Of a stretch of DNA of 34,084 nucleotides, positions 33,024 to 34,084 are shown one piece after another. The stretch's first letter is position 1. Each line of letters opens with the position of its first letter. The notes beneath the pieces were generated by a model, which was not told the DNA's origin, made no database searches, and worked only from the letters and a program-made list of their open reading frames with translations. The DNA is from Treponema sp. (GTDB lineage: Bacteria; Spirochaetota; Spirochaetia; Treponematales; Treponemataceae): positions 1 to 34,084 of the forward strand of contig JAFXSM010000015.1 in assembly GCA_017525605.1 (NCBI GenBank), in the 5' to 3' direction. The position numbers and the translations under genes were made by a program.

Positions 33024-34061
33024 ATGGCATTATTTGAAGATTACGAAGGCCGCATTCCTCAGGTGAATAAGGCTCTTAAAGAATACGGATTCAAAGAAGG
33101 CGAGGCTGGTCTCAACGAGGCTCGTGACCTCTGCAAGGCACGCGGATTCGACCCATATGAAATCTGCCAGTCAACACAGCAGATTTGTTTCGAGGACGCA
33201 AAATGGGCTTACGTTCTCGGCTCTGCAATCGCAATCAAAGAAGCTGAGAAATCTGGCGACAAGACAGGTTCTGCTGCTGCCGCTAACATCGGAAAAGGCT
33301 TGCAGGCATTCTGTCTCCCAGGTTCAGTTGCTGATGACCGCAAAGTTGGTCTCGGACACGGAAACCTCGGTGCTCGCCTCTTGAGCGAAGAGACACAGTG
33401 CTTCGCATTCTTGGCAGGACACGAGTCATTCGCTGCTGCTGAGGGCGCAATCAAAATCGCAGCTAACGCTAACAAAGTTCGCAAGAACAAGCTCCGCGTT
33501 ATCTTGAACGGTCTTGGAAAAGACGCAGCTCAGATTATCAGCCGCATCAACGGTTTCACATACGTTCAGACAAAATTCGACTACTTCAACGGCGAGGGAA
33601 CTGACAAGGCTCTCACAGTCGTCAAGGAAGTTCCTTATGGCAACAACCCTGACCGCCTCATCGTTAAGTGCTACGGTGCTGACGACGTTCGCGAGGGCGT
33701 TGCAATCATGTGGCACGAGGACGTAGATGTTTCTATCACAGGAAACTCAACGAACCCGACACGCTTCCAGCACCCGGTTGCAGGAACTTACAAGAAGGAG
33801 AGATTGCTCGCTGGCAAGAAGTACTTCTCTGTAGCTTCTGGTGGCGGTACAGGACGCACTTTGCACCCAGACAACATGGCTGCAGGTCCAGCTTCATACG
33901 GCTTCACAGATACTCTCGGCCGTATGCACTCAGACGCTCAGTTCGCAGGTTCTTCATCAGTTCCGGCACACGTCGAGATGATGGGCTTCATGGGAATGGG
34001 AAACAACCCGATGGTCGGCTGTACAGTTGCTTGCGCTGTTGCCGTTGCTGGTAGCTTCTAA
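33024..34061 (+). CDS. GGGtGRT-family protein of unknown function
   Basis: 345 residues, apparently complete. The diagnostic SGGGTGRTLHPDN sequence is at about 272-284 (G273-T279), the motif after which this family is named. Cysteines C37, C48 and C55 lie near the N-terminus, others in AFCLPGS, ETQCFAF and KCYGAD, and the C-terminus ends GCTVACAVAVAGSF, so metal or cluster binding is possible. There is no signal peptide, so it is cytoplasmic. AGGAGG lies ten bases before the ATG. As I recall, the family is commonly encoded beside an Fe-S scaffold gene, as here, but its biochemical role is not established. Codon use matches its neighbour and suggests abundance. Confidence 0.88.
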   Translation: MALFEDYEGRIPQVNKALKEYGFKEGEAGLNEARDLCKARGFDPYEICQSTQQICFEDAKWAYVLGSAIAIKEAEKSGDKTGSAAAANIGKGLQAFCLPGSVADDRKVGLGHGNLGARLLSEETQCFAFLAGHESFAAAEGAIKIAANANKVRKNKLRVILNGLGKDAAQIISRINGFTYVQTKFDYFNGEGTDKALTVVKEVPYGNNPDRLIVKCYGADDVREGVAIMWHEDVDVSITGNSTNPTRFQHPVAGTYKKERLLAGKKYFSVASGGGTGRTLHPDNMAAGPASYGFTDTLGRMHSDAQFAGSSSVPAHVEMMGFMGMGNNPMVGCTVACAVAVAGSF

Positions 34062-34084
34062 TTCTGATTCGGTTTAGCAAAAAC

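Noticed and set aside
1..34084. CRISPR arrays, insertion sequences, prophage genes
   Set aside because: No regularly spaced direct repeats, transposase or integrase motifs, or phage structural genes were seen on either strand.

Overview
The window looks like chromosomal DNA from a spirochaete, most probably a host-associated Treponema. This is an inference from several traits read together: an outer-membrane protein gene whose promoter spacer holds a run of ten G (as known for T. pallidum tpr promoters), Thr-rich lipoproteins, an unusually large signal peptidase I, a membrane Ser/Thr kinase and a Lon with a long acidic N-terminal extension. No phage, IS or CRISPR content was seen. No marker gene that would fix the species is present.

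Layout. 1-3046: a left-truncated PPP-type phosphatase and a transmembrane Ser/Thr kinase, closed by a terminator. 3112-8280: lon, an RlmI-like rRNA methyltransferase gene and miaA on the plus strand, closed by a terminator shared with a small convergent gene. 8548-11373: tatD on plus; class I fumarase and an orphan HPt gene on minus. 11374-16837: a divergent regulatory region with palindromes and the poly-G promoter, then an operon of one beta-barrel-like protein and two paralogous lipoproteins, with a terminator. 16888-18024: a minus-strand flavodoxin gene, then tRNA-Pro and tRNA-Val (minus) back to back with tRNA-Leu (plus), each unit with its own promoter and terminator; this stretch without protein genes is fully explained except for one hairpin. 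18132-20319: a minus-strand operon of a secreted protein, a degenerate receiver protein and a membrane zinc-ribbon protein. 20387-25976: mfd and a large lepB. 25998-26077: a compact four-way-junction palindrome at the convergent end of lepB and a bacteriohemerythrin gene. 26784-29576: secA (minus). 29683-32136: a lipoprotein and two small membrane proteins. 32302-34061: a NifU/IscU-like scaffold gene and a GGGtGRT-family gene behind a structured leader.

How they fit together. Much of the window serves the envelope: SecA and LepB export and process the many signal-peptide and lipobox proteins, Lon controls protein quality, and the 11561-16731 operon may supply variable surface antigens. The phosphatase/kinase pair, HPt protein and pseudo-receiver point to intracellular signalling. 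The most striking non-coding signals are the poly-G promoter, the four-way-junction element, and a recurring geometry in which a -35/17/-10 promoter ends exactly 6 nt before the ATG (lon, fumarase, lipoprotein 29683), suggesting leaderless transcripts.
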